From an uncultured Collinsella sp. (GTDB lineage: Bacteria; Actinomycetota; Coriobacteriia; Coriobacteriales; Coriobacteriaceae): a stretch of 22,149 bases of DNA. The DNA is taken from NCBI GenBank assembly GCA_900545835.1, contig URBB01000023.1, positions 1 to 22,149 on the forward strand, written 5' to 3'. Below, in pieces: positions 1 to 7,294 of the stretch; positions within the stretch are counted from its first letter, which is position 1; the number at the start of each line of letters is the position of its first letter. The position numbers and the translations under genes were made by a program. The notes beneath the pieces were generated by a model. The model was given only the letters and a program-made list of their open reading frames with translations. It was not told the origin of the DNA and ran no database searches.

Positions 1-33
1 TCTCGTGGGCTCGGAGATGTGTATAAGAGACAG
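1..33 (+). other. Nextera (Tn5) sequencing adapter, left end
   Basis: The first 33 bases match the Nextera read-2 transposase adapter lacking its first G. They include the 19-bp Tn5 mosaic end AGATGTGTATAAGAGACAG at 15-33. This is library-preparation sequence, not genome. The insert begins at 34. Confidence 0.97.
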
Positions 34-50
34 GCCCGGTGCATCCGGGC
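34..50 (+). other. Short GC hairpin at the insert edge
   Basis: GCCCGG (34-39) pairs with CCGGGC (45-50) around a TGCAT loop, followed by CCTCCCTTTG. It could be the end of a terminator for a gene lying off the window, but the tail is not a clean T-run and the left flank is lost to the adapter, so the role is uncertain. Confidence 0.25.
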
Positions 51-101
51 CCTCCCTTTGGGCGACTGCGGTATTGCCATCCTTTTGCCGCGGTCACATA
101 T

Positions 102-140
102 AAGGCTCCCCTCCCGTCTACTGGGCGAGAGGGGAGCCTT
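102..140. terminator. Strong 12-bp hairpin, probable terminator
   Basis: AAGGCTCCCCTC (102-113) is the exact reverse complement of GAGGGGAGCCTT (129-140), with a 15-base loop. The T-rich flank is modest (GCTTTGTGTT on the plus side). The stem begins with A and ends with T pairs, as in bidirectional terminators. It most likely ends a plus-strand gene lying left of the contig. Apart from this hairpin and the two palindromic units below, I see nothing coding in 34-407. Confidence 0.6.
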
Positions 141-173
141 GCTTTGTGTTGGGGGTGTCTGTAGGTTTGTTTG

Positions 174-228
174 TCTCGAACTGTAACAGGTAGAGGGCCA
201 AATTGAGCCTAGATGTTACAGATTGAGA
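174..228. repeat. 55-bp palindromic repeat, unit 1
   Basis: This unit can fold on itself. CTGTAACA (181-188) pairs with TGTTACAG (214-221), and the outer arms TCTCGAA and ATTGAGA extend the stem with one G-T wobble and one mismatch. A 2x2 internal loop (GG against GA) and an inner TAG/CTA pair follow. A related unit starts exactly 80 bases later. The arms are the same in direct orientation while the loops are complementary. It looks like a REP/BIME-type extragenic palindrome. Confidence 0.7.
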
Positions 229-253
229 CAGCGTCGAGCTGCCTGTCCTTCCG

Positions 254-308
254 TCTTGATCTGTAACAGGTAGACTCAATTTTGTCGGCTAGATGTTACA
301 GGTCGAGA
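254..308. repeat. 55-bp palindromic repeat, unit 2
   Basis: This is the second copy of the palindrome at 174-228. It has the same CTGTAACAGGTAGA left arm and CTAGATGTTACAG right arm, but a different loop. The outer arms TCTTGAT and GTCGAGA differ from unit 1 yet still pair fully if T-G wobbles are allowed. CTCAATTT in this loop (275-282) is the exact reverse complement of AAATTGAG in the loop of unit 1 (200-207). Confidence 0.7.
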
Positions 309-349
309 TTTTTGGTCGAGGCAGGTCACGGACAACACAGGGGCACAAA

Positions 350-379
350 AAACGGAGCCGTGTTGCCACGACTCCGTTT
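350..379 (-). terminator. Rho-independent terminator of glgP
   Basis: Read on the minus strand, AAACGGAG (379-372) pairs with CTCCGTTT (357-350). The stem continues through a T-G wobble and CGTG/CACG to a GCAA tetraloop, and a T-run follows (the A-run at about 347-352 on the plus strand). It lies just 28 bases beyond the glgP stop codon. Confidence 0.85.
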
Positions 380-407
380 CTCAAGAGGATGGGTAAGGGA
401 AGCGAAA

Positions 408-2675
408 TTAGCTCAGGTGCCAAATCTCGTCGTTGTACTGGGAGATCGTGCGGTCAGACGAGAAGGTGCCGGCGTTGGCGATATTGATGAGCGTCTTGCG
501 CATCCAGGCGTCCTGGTCCTCGTAGTCGGCCAACACGCGCTCCTTGGTCTGGATGTACTCCTCGATGTCGAGCAGGGCCATAAACCAGTCCTTGCCCTTA
601 ATGTCATCGTGCAGGCGCTGCAGGCGCTCGACGTTGCCGGTCGCCATAAAGGCCGGGTTGGTGATGAAGTCCACCAGCAGTTTAATGCCGGGCTTGCGGT
701 AGAGCACACCGGCGTCATAGGTGCCGTCGGCATAGAGCTGCTCGACCTGTTTGGACGAGGCACCAAAGGTATAGATATTCTCGTCGCCCACGAGCTCGGC
801 AATCTCCACGTTGGCGCCGTCGAGCGTGCACAGGGTTAGGGCGCCGTTGAGCATGAACTTCATGTTGGAGGTGCCGCTCGCCTCCTTGGAGGCCAGGCTG
901 ATCTGCTCGGAGATATCAGCGGCGGGGATCACGCGCTCGGCGGCGGTGACGTTGTAGTTCTCGATCATGACGACCTGCAGGTAGGGAGCCACGTCGGGGT
1001 CGTTTGCAATCCACTGCGACAGCGTCAAGATCAGATGGATGATGTCCTGCGCGATAGTGTAGGCAGGCGCCGCCTTGCCGCCAAAGATGATGGTGACGGG
1101 GTGCTTAGGTCTGTTGCCGTTCTTGATATCGAGGTACTTCCAGATGATGTAGAGCGCGAGCATCTGCTGACGCTTGTACTCGTGGATGCGCTTGACCTGG
1201 ACGTCGATGATGGCGTTGGAGGGAATGGTCACGCCCTGCTCGAGCGCCATGAACTGGCGCATGATGGCCTTGGCTTCGACCTTGGTGGCGGCCAGGCGCT
1301 CAAGAACGTCCTTGTCGTCGGCGAACTTGGCGAGTTTGCTCAGATCGCCGGTGCTGCGCCAGTCGGTGCCGATCACATCGTCGAGCAGGCTGGCGAGCGC
1401 GGGGTTGGCCCCATGGATCCAGCGGCGGAAGGTGATGCCGTTGGTCTTGTTGGAGAACTTCTTGGGATAGATCTCGTAGAACGGATGAAGCTCGGTGTCC
1501 TCCAGGATCTTGGTGTGGAGGGCGGCTACGCCGTTGATGGAGAAGCCAAAGTGGATGTCCATGTGGGCCATGTGGACGGTATCGTGTTCGTCGATGATGG
1601 CGACGCGCGGGTCATCGTGCTCGGCCTTCGCGATCTCATCGAGCTTGACGATAATGTCGGCGATGGCAGGGGAGACCTTCTGCAGGCTGGCGAGCGGCCA
1701 CTTCTCGAGCGCCTCGGCAAGAATCGTGTGGTTAGTGTAGGCGACCATGGAGCGTACGATGGTCACAGCCTCGTCAAACTCGATGCCATGTTCGGTGGTG
1801 AGCAAGCGAATGAGCTCGGGGATGACCATGGTGGGGTGCGTGTCGTTAATTTGGACCACGGCGTAGTCGGCCAGATCGTGCAGGTTGCTGCCGCGCTCGA
1901 CGGCCTCGTCGATCAGGAGCTGGGCGGCGTTGCTCACCATGAAGTACTCCTGATAGATGCGAAGTAGGCGGCCCTGCTCGTCGGAATCGTCGGGGTAGAG
2001 GAACAAGGTGAGGTTCTTGGCGATCTCGGTCTTGTCGAAGTCGATGGAGCTGCCGGGGACCAGGCCGTCGTCGACGCTCGCCAGGTCGAACAGGCGCAGG
2101 CGGTTCTTGGTGGGCTGGCCGTAACCGGGCACATCGATGTTGACGAGCTTGGAAGTAACGGCAAAATCGCCGAACTCGACGGTGTAGGAGCGGTCATCGT
2201 CGACTAGGATGTCCTGCTCACCGAGCCACTCGTCGGGGACGGCCTTCTGCTGATTGTCGACAAAGCGCTGACGGAACAGGCCGTAGTGGTAGTTGAGGCC
2301 CACGCCGTCGCCGGTCAGGCCCAGCGTGGCGATGGAATCCAGGAAGCACGCGGCCAGGCGGCCCAGGCCGCCGTTGCCGAGCGACGGCTCGACCTCGAAC
2401 TCCTCGATCTTGTTGAGGTCGTGGCCTGCGGCGGTGAGCTGGTCCTTAACCTCGTCGTAGATGCCAAGGTCGATCATGTTGTTGATGAGCAGCTTGCCGA
2501 TCAAAAATTCGGCGGAAATGTAATAGAGCTTTTTCTTGCCGTTGTTGAGCGGGCGGGCGGCGGAGCGCTCCTGCACGAGTTTGACCAGCAGCTTGTAAAT
2601 GCGACGGTCATCGAGTTGCTCGAGCGAAGTTCCAAAGGACTGCTCGGCAAGATCCGCAAGATTGATGCGGGGCAT
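408..2675 (-). CDS. glgP: Glycogen/maltodextrin phosphorylase
   Basis: This cytoplasmic, PLP-dependent GT35 phosphorylase releases glucose-1-phosphate from alpha-1,4-glucans using inorganic phosphate. The 755-residue product carries YYISAEFLIG near residue 50, EPSLGNGGLGRLAACFLDS near residue 95, and the PLP motif EASGTSNMKFMLNG, whose lysine is residue 606. GANVEIAELVG, which normally lies close to the active site, follows it. It is slightly shorter than E. coli GlgP (about 815). The ATG start is supported by AGGAGG four bases upstream (2680-2685 on the plus strand). malQ lies upstream in the same orientation but a terminator separates the two, so glgP probably has its own promoter. The function is firm; the physiological substrate (glycogen or maltodextrin) cannot be read from sequence. 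Confidence 0.96.
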   Translation of the reverse strand: MPRINLADLAEQSFGTSLEQLDDRRIYKLLVKLVQERSAARPLNNGKKKLYYISAEFLIGKLLINNMIDLGIYDEVKDQLTAAGHDLNKIEEFEVEPSLGNGGLGRLAACFLDSIATLGLTGDGVGLNYHYGLFRQRFVDNQQKAVPDEWLGEQDILVDDDRSYTVEFGDFAVTSKLVNIDVPGYGQPTKNRLRLFDLASVDDGLVPGSSIDFDKTEIAKNLTLFLYPDDSDEQGRLLRIYQEYFMVSNAAQLLIDEAVERGSNLHDLADYAVVQINDTHPTMVIPELIRLLTTEHGIEFDEAVTIVRSMVAYTNHTILAEALEKWPLASLQKVSPAIADIIVKLDEIAKAEHDDPRVAIIDEHDTVHMAHMDIHFGFSINGVAALHTKILEDTELHPFYEIYPKKFSNKTNGITFRRWIHGANPALASLLDDVIGTDWRSTGDLSKLAKFADDKDVLERLAATKVEAKAIMRQFMALEQGVTIPSNAIIDVQVKRIHEYKRQQMLALYIIWKYLDIKNGNRPKHPVTIIFGGKAAPAYTIAQDIIHLILTLSQWIANDPDVAPYLQVVMIENYNVTAAERVIPAADISEQISLASKEASGTSNMKFMLNGALTLCTLDGANVEIAELVGDENIYTFGASSKQVEQLYADGTYDAGVLYRKPGIKLLVDFITNPAFMATGNVERLQRLHDDIKGKDWFMALLDIEEYIQTKERVLADYEDQDAWMRKTLINIANAGTFSSDRTISQYNDEIWHLS

Positions 2676-2721
2676 GTTTCCTCCTGTGGTGAGTTGACTA
2701 CATGTCAGAAATTCAAAAGAA

Positions 2722-2757
2722 TCCCGCGCGAGGGGATTGGGGTGGCCTCGCGCGGGA
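2722..2757 (-). terminator. Terminator of malQ
   Basis: TCCCGCGCGAGG (2722-2733) and CCTCGCGCGGGA (2746-2757) form a perfect 12-bp stem with a 12-base loop. On the minus strand it is followed by TTCTTTTG. It lies between the malQ stop codon and the glgP start, so it should limit read-through from malQ into glgP. Confidence 0.75.
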
Positions 2758-2804
2758 AAAGCAAGCGCGTCCGCACGGTGGGGAGGGGTCGGGCGCGGTA
2801 GCTC

Positions 2805-4310
2805 CTATTGAGGAAGCTCGATTTCGGCTTCCGACGGGATGCGGAAGTAGGTCTCGGTCCAGTCGGTGAGTTTGTGCTCGAGCTCGCGGGTGATGGCGCC
2901 GTCGAGCATGCGCCAGGTCCAGTTGCCGCCCAGTGTGGCAGGGGTGTTGATGCGCGCCTCGTTGCCCAAGTTGAGCAGGTCCTGCATGGTGTAGATGCAC
3001 GTGTCGCTCACGCTGGCTGCGATGGTTCGGTTGAGTGCGTCGGTGATAGGCTCGCCGGTCTGCTGATGGGTGTACAGGGCTGCCTGCTCGCGCTGACGCG
3101 GGGTGGCCGTTCCCTCATACCAGCCGCGTGCCGTTTCGTTGTCGTGGGTGCCCACGTAGGCGACAGTGTTGGCAATGTAGTTGTGCGGCAGGTAGTACGA
3201 GTTGGTGCCCTCAAAGGCAAACTGCAAGATCTTCATGCCGGGGAAGCCCGAGTTGTTGCGCATGTCGATGACGCCGGGGGTGAGGAAGCCCAGGTCTTCG
3301 GCAATGATGGGAAGCGTGCCGAGCTTTTCCTCGAGCGTCTTGAAGAGCTTGAGGCCGGGACCCTGCGTCCACGAACCGTAGGACGAATCGGGCGAGGAGA
3401 ACGGCACCTCCCAATAGGCCTCGAAGCCGCGGAAGTGATCCAGGCGGATGACGTCGTACATGTCGAGGGCGGCGCGAATGCGGCCCTCCCACCAGGAGAA
3501 GCCGTCGGACTCCATGGCGTCCCAGTCGTAGATGGGGTTGCCCCAGTACTGGCCGGTGGCCGAGAACTGGTCGGGCGGCGTGCCGGCGACGCTCACGGGA
3601 TTGCCGGCGGCGTCGATCTTAAAAAGCTCAGGTGTCGCCCACATCTCGACGGAGTCACGCGAGACATAGATGGGCAGGTCGCCGATGATGAGAATGTCGC
3701 GCTCGTTGGCATAGGCCTTGAGGCGGCTCCATTGGCGGTCGAAGAAATACTGCGTCATCTGGTGGTAGAGCATGCGCGCGGGATGGGCGGCGCAGACCTT
3801 GGCGGAAGCCTCGCCGCGGGTGCGCAGTTCTGCGGGCCACTCCCAAAAGGCCTTGAGTCCGCACTCCTCTTTGACGGTCATGAACTCGCAGTAGGGGATG
3901 AGCCAGTCCTCGTTGGCCTGGATAAAGTCATCGAAATCGGCCGGCTTGTCGGCAGCAAAGCGCTCAGCGGCGCGGTCGAGAATCTGACGGCGGCCACCAA
4001 AGATGGCACCGTAGTCGACATTGCTGGGGTCGGATCCCAGATACACGCCATCGATATCGCGCTGCTCCAGATACCCTGCCTCGATAAGCTCGGCAAAGTC
4101 GATAAAGTTGGGGTTGCCTGCGCGGGCCGAGAACGACTGATAGGGCGAATCGCCATAGCTGGTCGTCGTAAGGGGCAGAATCTGCCAGTAATGTTGTTTG
4201 CACGAGGCGAGAAAATCGACGAAGTCGTAGGCATTCCAACCAAAGCCGCCGATTCCGTATGGTCCGGGCAGAGATGAGACGGGCATGAGGACGCCGCTTG
4301 CACGCTCCAT
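2805..4310 (-). CDS. malQ: 4-alpha-glucanotransferase (amylomaltase)
   Basis: This GH77 enzyme transfers maltosyl or longer 1,4-glucan segments between chains and supplies longer chains for the phosphorylase next door. The product has about 501 residues, usual for bacterial MalQ. It opens with ERASGVLMPVSSLPGPYGIG. The nucleophile is in RLDHFRG (Asp291), the acid/base in AEDLG (Glu338), and the third carboxylate in GTHDNET (Asp390). DLPIYVSRDS is the usual substrate-side segment. I chose the ATG at 4310 because homologues begin close to this point and GGTGAG lies seven bases upstream. TTG at 4325 and GTG at 4322 are in frame and remain possible; AAGAAGG sits immediately upstream of those. It is followed by its own terminator and then glgP on the same strand. 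Confidence 0.95.
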   Translation of the reverse strand: MERASGVLMPVSSLPGPYGIGGFGWNAYDFVDFLASCKQHYWQILPLTTTSYGDSPYQSFSARAGNPNFIDFAELIEAGYLEQRDIDGVYLGSDPSNVDYGAIFGGRRQILDRAAERFAADKPADFDDFIQANEDWLIPYCEFMTVKEECGLKAFWEWPAELRTRGEASAKVCAAHPARMLYHQMTQYFFDRQWSRLKAYANERDILIIGDLPIYVSRDSVEMWATPELFKIDAAGNPVSVAGTPPDQFSATGQYWGNPIYDWDAMESDGFSWWEGRIRAALDMYDVIRLDHFRGFEAYWEVPFSSPDSSYGSWTQGPGLKLFKTLEEKLGTLPIIAEDLGFLTPGVIDMRNNSGFPGMKILQFAFEGTNSYYLPHNYIANTVAYVGTHDNETARGWYEGTATPRQREQAALYTHQQTGEPITDALNRTIAASVSDTCIYTMQDLLNLGNEARINTPATLGGNWTWRMLDGAITRELEHKLTDWTETYFRIPSEAEIELPQ

Positions 4311-4395
4311 GAATGCGCTCACCAACCTTCTTGTTGTGGGGTCGGCCTGCCGATGGGTGTGCAGTCCGCCTCCGATGTTCTGATTCGATACGCCT

Positions 4396-4430
4396 ATTGT
4401 AAAACATGTTGTTTAAACATGTACAGGCAA
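4396..4430 (-). promoter_or_regulatory. Probable malQ promoter with operator-like repeats
   Basis: On the minus strand a -10-like TACAAT lies at 4401-4396, with no good -35 at the usual distance. Just upstream is the palindrome TGTTTAAACA (4410-4419), inside a direct repeat of AAACATGT (4402-4409 and 4415-4422, 13 bases apart). The area is strikingly A/T-rich against the surrounding genes. A weak -35 with symmetric sites fits a regulated promoter, but the regulator is unknown. Confidence 0.4.
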
Positions 4431-4479
4431 GATAAAAAAGTTGGTCGATTTTCGGCGAATGGTTACATGCCATGAAAAA

Positions 4480-4508
4480 GCCCCGACCTCACAACGTGAG
4501 ATCGGGGC
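4480..4508 (-). terminator. Terminator of galE
   Basis: On the minus strand a 13-bp GCCCCGATCTCAC / GTGAGGTCGGGGC stem with one T-G wobble surrounds a GTT loop and is followed by TTTTTC. It lies 22 bases past the galE stop codon. The wobble would be an A-C mismatch on the other strand, which supports minus-strand function. Confidence 0.9.
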
Positions 4509-4530
4509 AAGAGCGGTATGTAGGTTTTTG

Positions 4531-5592
4531 CTACTCGGCGTCGGCGAAGCCGTTGGGGTTGTGGCTCTGCCAGTTCCAGCTATCGCGGCACATGTCCGCG
4601 ATGTCGTACTGGGCCTTCCAGCCCATCATGCGCTCGGCCTTGGAGGCATCGCACCAGTTGGCAGCGATGTCGCCGGCGCGGCGCTCGCGGATCACGTAGG
4701 GCAGCTCCTTGCCACAAGCCTTGGAGAAGGCGGCGACGACCTCGAGTACCGAGGTGCCGGTGCCGGTGCCCAGGTTAAAGATCTCGACGCCGGTCTTGCC
4801 GTTCATCCAGTTAAGGGCGGCAACGTGACCAGATGCCAGATCGCACACGTGGATGTAATCGCGCACGCCGGTGCCGTCGGGGGTGGGGTAGTCGTTGCCA
4901 AAGACCTGAACGGCCTCGAGCTTGCCCACGGCGACCTGGGCGACATAGGGCACCAGGTTGTTGGGGATGCCCTTGGGGTCCTCGCCGATCAGGCCCGACG
5001 GATGAGCGCCGATGGGGTTGAAGTAACGGAGCAGCACGACGTCCCACTCGGGGTCGGCGGTGTGGACGTCCATAAGGATCTGCTCGATCATCCACTTGGT
5101 CCAACCATAGGGGTTGGTCGCGGGCTTCTTAGGATCCTCCTCGGTGACGGGCGGGTTGTCCGGGTCGCCGTAGACGGTCGAGGAGCTCGAGAAGATGATG
5201 GACTTGCAGCCATGGTTGCGCATGACGTCGATGAGCACCAGGGTGTTCTCGATGTTGTTGTGGTAGTACTCGACGGGCTTGCTCACCGACTCGCCGACGG
5301 CCTTAAATCCGGCAAAGTGGATGACGCGGTCGATCTGATGGGTATCGAAGATCTTGTTCATCGCATCGCGGTCGAGCACGTTGGCCTCGTAGAAGGTGAG
5401 GTTCTTGGCGGCCTCGTCGCCCACGATGGTCTTGACGCGGTCGACGGCGACGGCGCTGGAGTTGGAGAGATCATCGACGATGACGACCTGGTAGCCACCC
5501 TCGAGCAGCTGAACGACGGTGTGCGAGCCGATAAAGCCGGCGCCACCGGTAACGAGGACGCAGGTGTCTTTGGGGTCGAGTGCTTTGGACAT
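4531..5592 (-). CDS. galE: UDP-glucose 4-epimerase
   Basis: This NAD-dependent extended short-chain dehydrogenase interconverts UDP-galactose and UDP-glucose, for galactose use (Leloir pathway) and for sugar donors of envelope glycans. The 353-residue product has an N-terminal Rossmann fold with VLVTGGAGFIGSHT (glycine-rich loop at residues 16-22). SSSSTVYG is followed by the catalytic PYGWTK (Tyr162, Lys166). HFAGFKAVGESV and YFNPIGAHPSG are further GalE hallmarks. Length is near the family norm of about 340. The ATG is preceded by AGGAGA five bases upstream. No galK or galT lies beside it, so it probably stands alone, with its own terminator downstream. Confidence 0.96.
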   Translation of the reverse strand: MSKALDPKDTCVLVTGGAGFIGSHTVVQLLEGGYQVVIVDDLSNSSAVAVDRVKTIVGDEAAKNLTFYEANVLDRDAMNKIFDTHQIDRVIHFAGFKAVGESVSKPVEYYHNNIENTLVLIDVMRNHGCKSIIFSSSSTVYGDPDNPPVTEEDPKKPATNPYGWTKWMIEQILMDVHTADPEWDVVLLRYFNPIGAHPSGLIGEDPKGIPNNLVPYVAQVAVGKLEAVQVFGNDYPTPDGTGVRDYIHVCDLASGHVAALNWMNGKTGVEIFNLGTGTGTSVLEVVAAFSKACGKELPYVIRERRAGDIAANWCDASKAERMMGWKAQYDIADMCRDSWNWQSHNPNGFADAE

Positions 5593-5629
5593 GTAGTCTC
5601 CTATCGAATCAGGAACACTTCTTCAGGGG

Positions 5630-5658
5630 AGTATAGCGCAGGCAGGGACGCCCAAATC
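5630..5658 (-). promoter_or_regulatory. Possible galE promoter
   Basis: On the minus strand TATACT (5635-5630) is a good -10 match, about 40 bases before the galE start codon. GATTTG (5658-5653) lies 17 bases further upstream but is a poor -35. The element is suggested by position and the -10 only. Confidence 0.35.
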
Positions 5659-5799
5659 GTGCGCTGTAGGAAAAGCAGAGGATTGTGCTAACGTACTCAT
5701 CAGAAGAGCTTGCGTACGCATAACCTGATCTTTGGCACTTGCTTACGAGCCGCCGACCTTGCAGTTTCCTGCCGTTCGTGGAAATCGTTGGGACGCGCC

Positions 5800-5863
5800 A
5801 TATGTACGCTAATATGTATGAGTTGAGCGACATATAAATAAACATGTAACGGAGTACATATGT
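5800..5863 (+). promoter_or_regulatory. A/T-rich promoter region with repeated ATATGT/ACATAT hexamers
   Basis: ATATGT occurs at 5800-5805 and 5812-5817, and its reverse complement ACATAT at 5830-5835 and 5856-5861. The last copy overlaps the start codon as ACATATGT. TATAAAT at 5833-5839 could be a -10, without a convincing -35. The pattern suggests binding sites controlling the hydrolase gene that starts at 5860. The remainder of 5593-5799 shows no gene or obvious structure. Confidence 0.35.
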
Positions 5864-7065
5864 CACCAAACAGCGATTCCATCCTTTCCCAGGAGCTCTC
5901 GCGTCGCACTGCCCTCAAGGCCCTGTTCGGCGCCGCTTCTGCGGCAGTTCTTTTTGGCCTGCCCGCTCGCGCCCATGCGGCGGAGGCTTCCAAAGAAACC
6001 ACCGATAAACTGAATGCCGCCCAGGCCCAGCTCGACGAGGTTCAGGCCCAGCTCGACAGCATCGCAAATGAGTATGCGGCGCTGGCCAACAAGAATGCCC
6101 AGACCCTCAACGACATCGAGAATGTCCAGGGCAAGATTGACGGCACGCAGGCCCAGATCGATGAAAAGAAGGCCGAGCTCAAGAAGAAGCGCAACGACCT
6201 TTCCGATCGCGTGGCCGCCAGCTACAAGTCCGGCGGCACGAACATCCTGTCGCTGCTGCTGGCCTCTGGCTCGTTTGAGGAACTCGTCGCCAACGCGCAT
6301 TACGTTGAGAAGATCAACAAGAGCGACCGCGATGCCATCGAGGATATCCAGACGATTCAGGCTGAGCTCGACGCGCAGAAGACCGAGCTCGAAGCACAAA
6401 AGGCCGACCTGGAGAAACTCAAGGACCAGCAGACGGCTCAGATGCAGGATATGCAGGCCAAGCAGCAAGAAGTCCAGACCGTGCTGAACGGTCTTTCCGA
6501 CGACGTCAAGGAGCTCATGGCTCAGCGCGATTCCGAGATCCTCGCTGCCGCCCAGGCTGAGGAGGCCGCTAGGAAGGCTGCCGCTGCCGCGGCTGCCGCG
6601 AACAAGAACAATTCCTACTCGGGTGGTTCAAGCTCGGGTGGCGGATCGTATGCGCCCGGAACCCCGCAACAGAATGCCGGCTCGGGCAAACAGCAGGCCG
6701 TCGTCAACGCGTGCTACTCCACGCCTTCGCCGGGTCAGAACTGGTGCGCGGCGTGGGTTACCAATGTCTTCCGTAACGCCGGCGTGGGCTATTTTGGCGG
6801 CAACGCGTGTGACATGTTCAACGCCTGGTGCTATAGCTCCGATCGCTCGGCGCTGCAGGTGGGCATGATCGTGGCCGATTCCTCGCACAGCGGCACGGGT
6901 GCTCCGGGCCTTATCTACGGTCATGTGGGTATCTACGTTGGCGGCGGTATCGTTATGAGCAACGAGGGTGCCATTACGTCTAAGTCGCTTGACTCGTTTA
7001 TTAGCTTCTATGGCACTGGCTCTGGCGTGCGTTGGGGCTGGCTCGGCGGTATTGCGCTGTCGTAG
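5860..7065 (+). CDS. Secreted coiled-coil peptidoglycan hydrolase (CwlO/RipA-like, CHAP or NlpC/P60 domain)
   Basis: This is probably an exported wall-cleaving enzyme for growth or cell separation. The 401-residue product begins with a twin-arginine-type signal: SRRTALKA at residues 14-21, a hydrophobic stretch to about 34, and an AHA cleavage site near 40. Residues 45-225 are heptad-rich coiled coil. They contain the segment LSDRVAASYKSGGTNILSLL, typical of CwlO/PcsB/RipA N-termini, where the coil usually holds the catalytic domain inactive. An Ala-rich and then Gly/Ser linker (about 228-275) leads to a Cys/His peptidase domain with NWCAAWV (Cys296) and YGHVGIYVG (His355). The fold could be CHAP or NlpC/P60; the motifs do not decide it. 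The ATG has CGGAG five bases upstream. A long palindrome and a terminator follow. Confidence 0.88.
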   Translation: MSPNSDSILSQELSRRTALKALFGAASAAVLFGLPARAHAAEASKETTDKLNAAQAQLDEVQAQLDSIANEYAALANKNAQTLNDIENVQGKIDGTQAQIDEKKAELKKKRNDLSDRVAASYKSGGTNILSLLLASGSFEELVANAHYVEKINKSDRDAIEDIQTIQAELDAQKTELEAQKADLEKLKDQQTAQMQDMQAKQQEVQTVLNGLSDDVKELMAQRDSEILAAAQAEEAARKAAAAAAAANKNNSYSGGSSSGGGSYAPGTPQQNAGSGKQQAVVNACYSTPSPGQNWCAAWVTNVFRNAGVGYFGGNACDMFNAWCYSSDRSALQVGMIVADSSHSGTGAPGLIYGHVGIYVGGGIVMSNEGAITSKSLDSFISFYGTGSGVRWGWLGGIALS

Positions 7066-7084
7066 CTGCGGCTTGAAGTAAGTT

Positions 7085-7215
7085 GGTCCGTGGCTGCCCG
7101 GAAGGCATTAGGTTGCCTGCTCGGACAGTCCTGCTCGCACGGAGAGCACATTAAGTGCTCTCCGGCTCGTGCGGAACTCGCGATCAACCTAATGCCTTCC
7201 GGGCAGCCACGGACC
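7085..7215. repeat. 131-bp near-cruciform: perfect 31-bp inverted repeat with nested hairpin
   Basis: The 31 bases at 7085-7115 (starting GGTCCGTGGCTGCCCGGAAG) are the exact reverse complement of 7185-7215. The 69-base interior holds a second perfect hairpin, GGAGAGCAC (7141-7149) with GTGCTCTCC (7155-7163), flanked by GCAC/GTGC. There is also a direct repeat of CCTGCTCG (7116-7123 and 7130-7137). No open frame or target-site duplication is evident. It starts 20 bases after the stop codon of the hydrolase gene. It may be a non-autonomous mobile palindrome or an RNA 3' structure. Confidence 0.85.
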
Positions 7216-7267
7216 TCTCGGATCCAATACGCCACACACCGGACTGGGTTATCTGAATAAATATGGC

Positions 7268-7294
7268 GAAGGCCCCTTTCGGGGCCTTCTCTTT
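7268..7294 (+). terminator. Rho-independent terminator
   Basis: GAAGGCCCC (7268-7276) and GGGGCCTTC (7281-7289) form a perfect 9-bp stem with a TTTC loop, followed by TCTTTT. It terminates rightward transcription from the hydrolase gene. It lies directly against the murB stop codon, so it may also act on the opposite strand, where the tail is weaker. Confidence 0.88.

Noticed and set aside
174..308. A short CRISPR array
   Set aside because: Only two units exist, each is a palindrome with its own variable loop, and there is no set of equal spacers nor any cas gene.
1035..1967. Long open frame on the plus strand opposite glgP (similar frames lie opposite malQ, galE, the deglycase, hisZ-hisG and hisD)
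   Set aside because: High-GC coding DNA with G/C-ending codons keeps the opposite strand open. The translations are low-complexity (Val/Gly/Asp/His rich) with no recognisable domains and no suitable ribosome-binding sites, while the other strand encodes clear enzymes.
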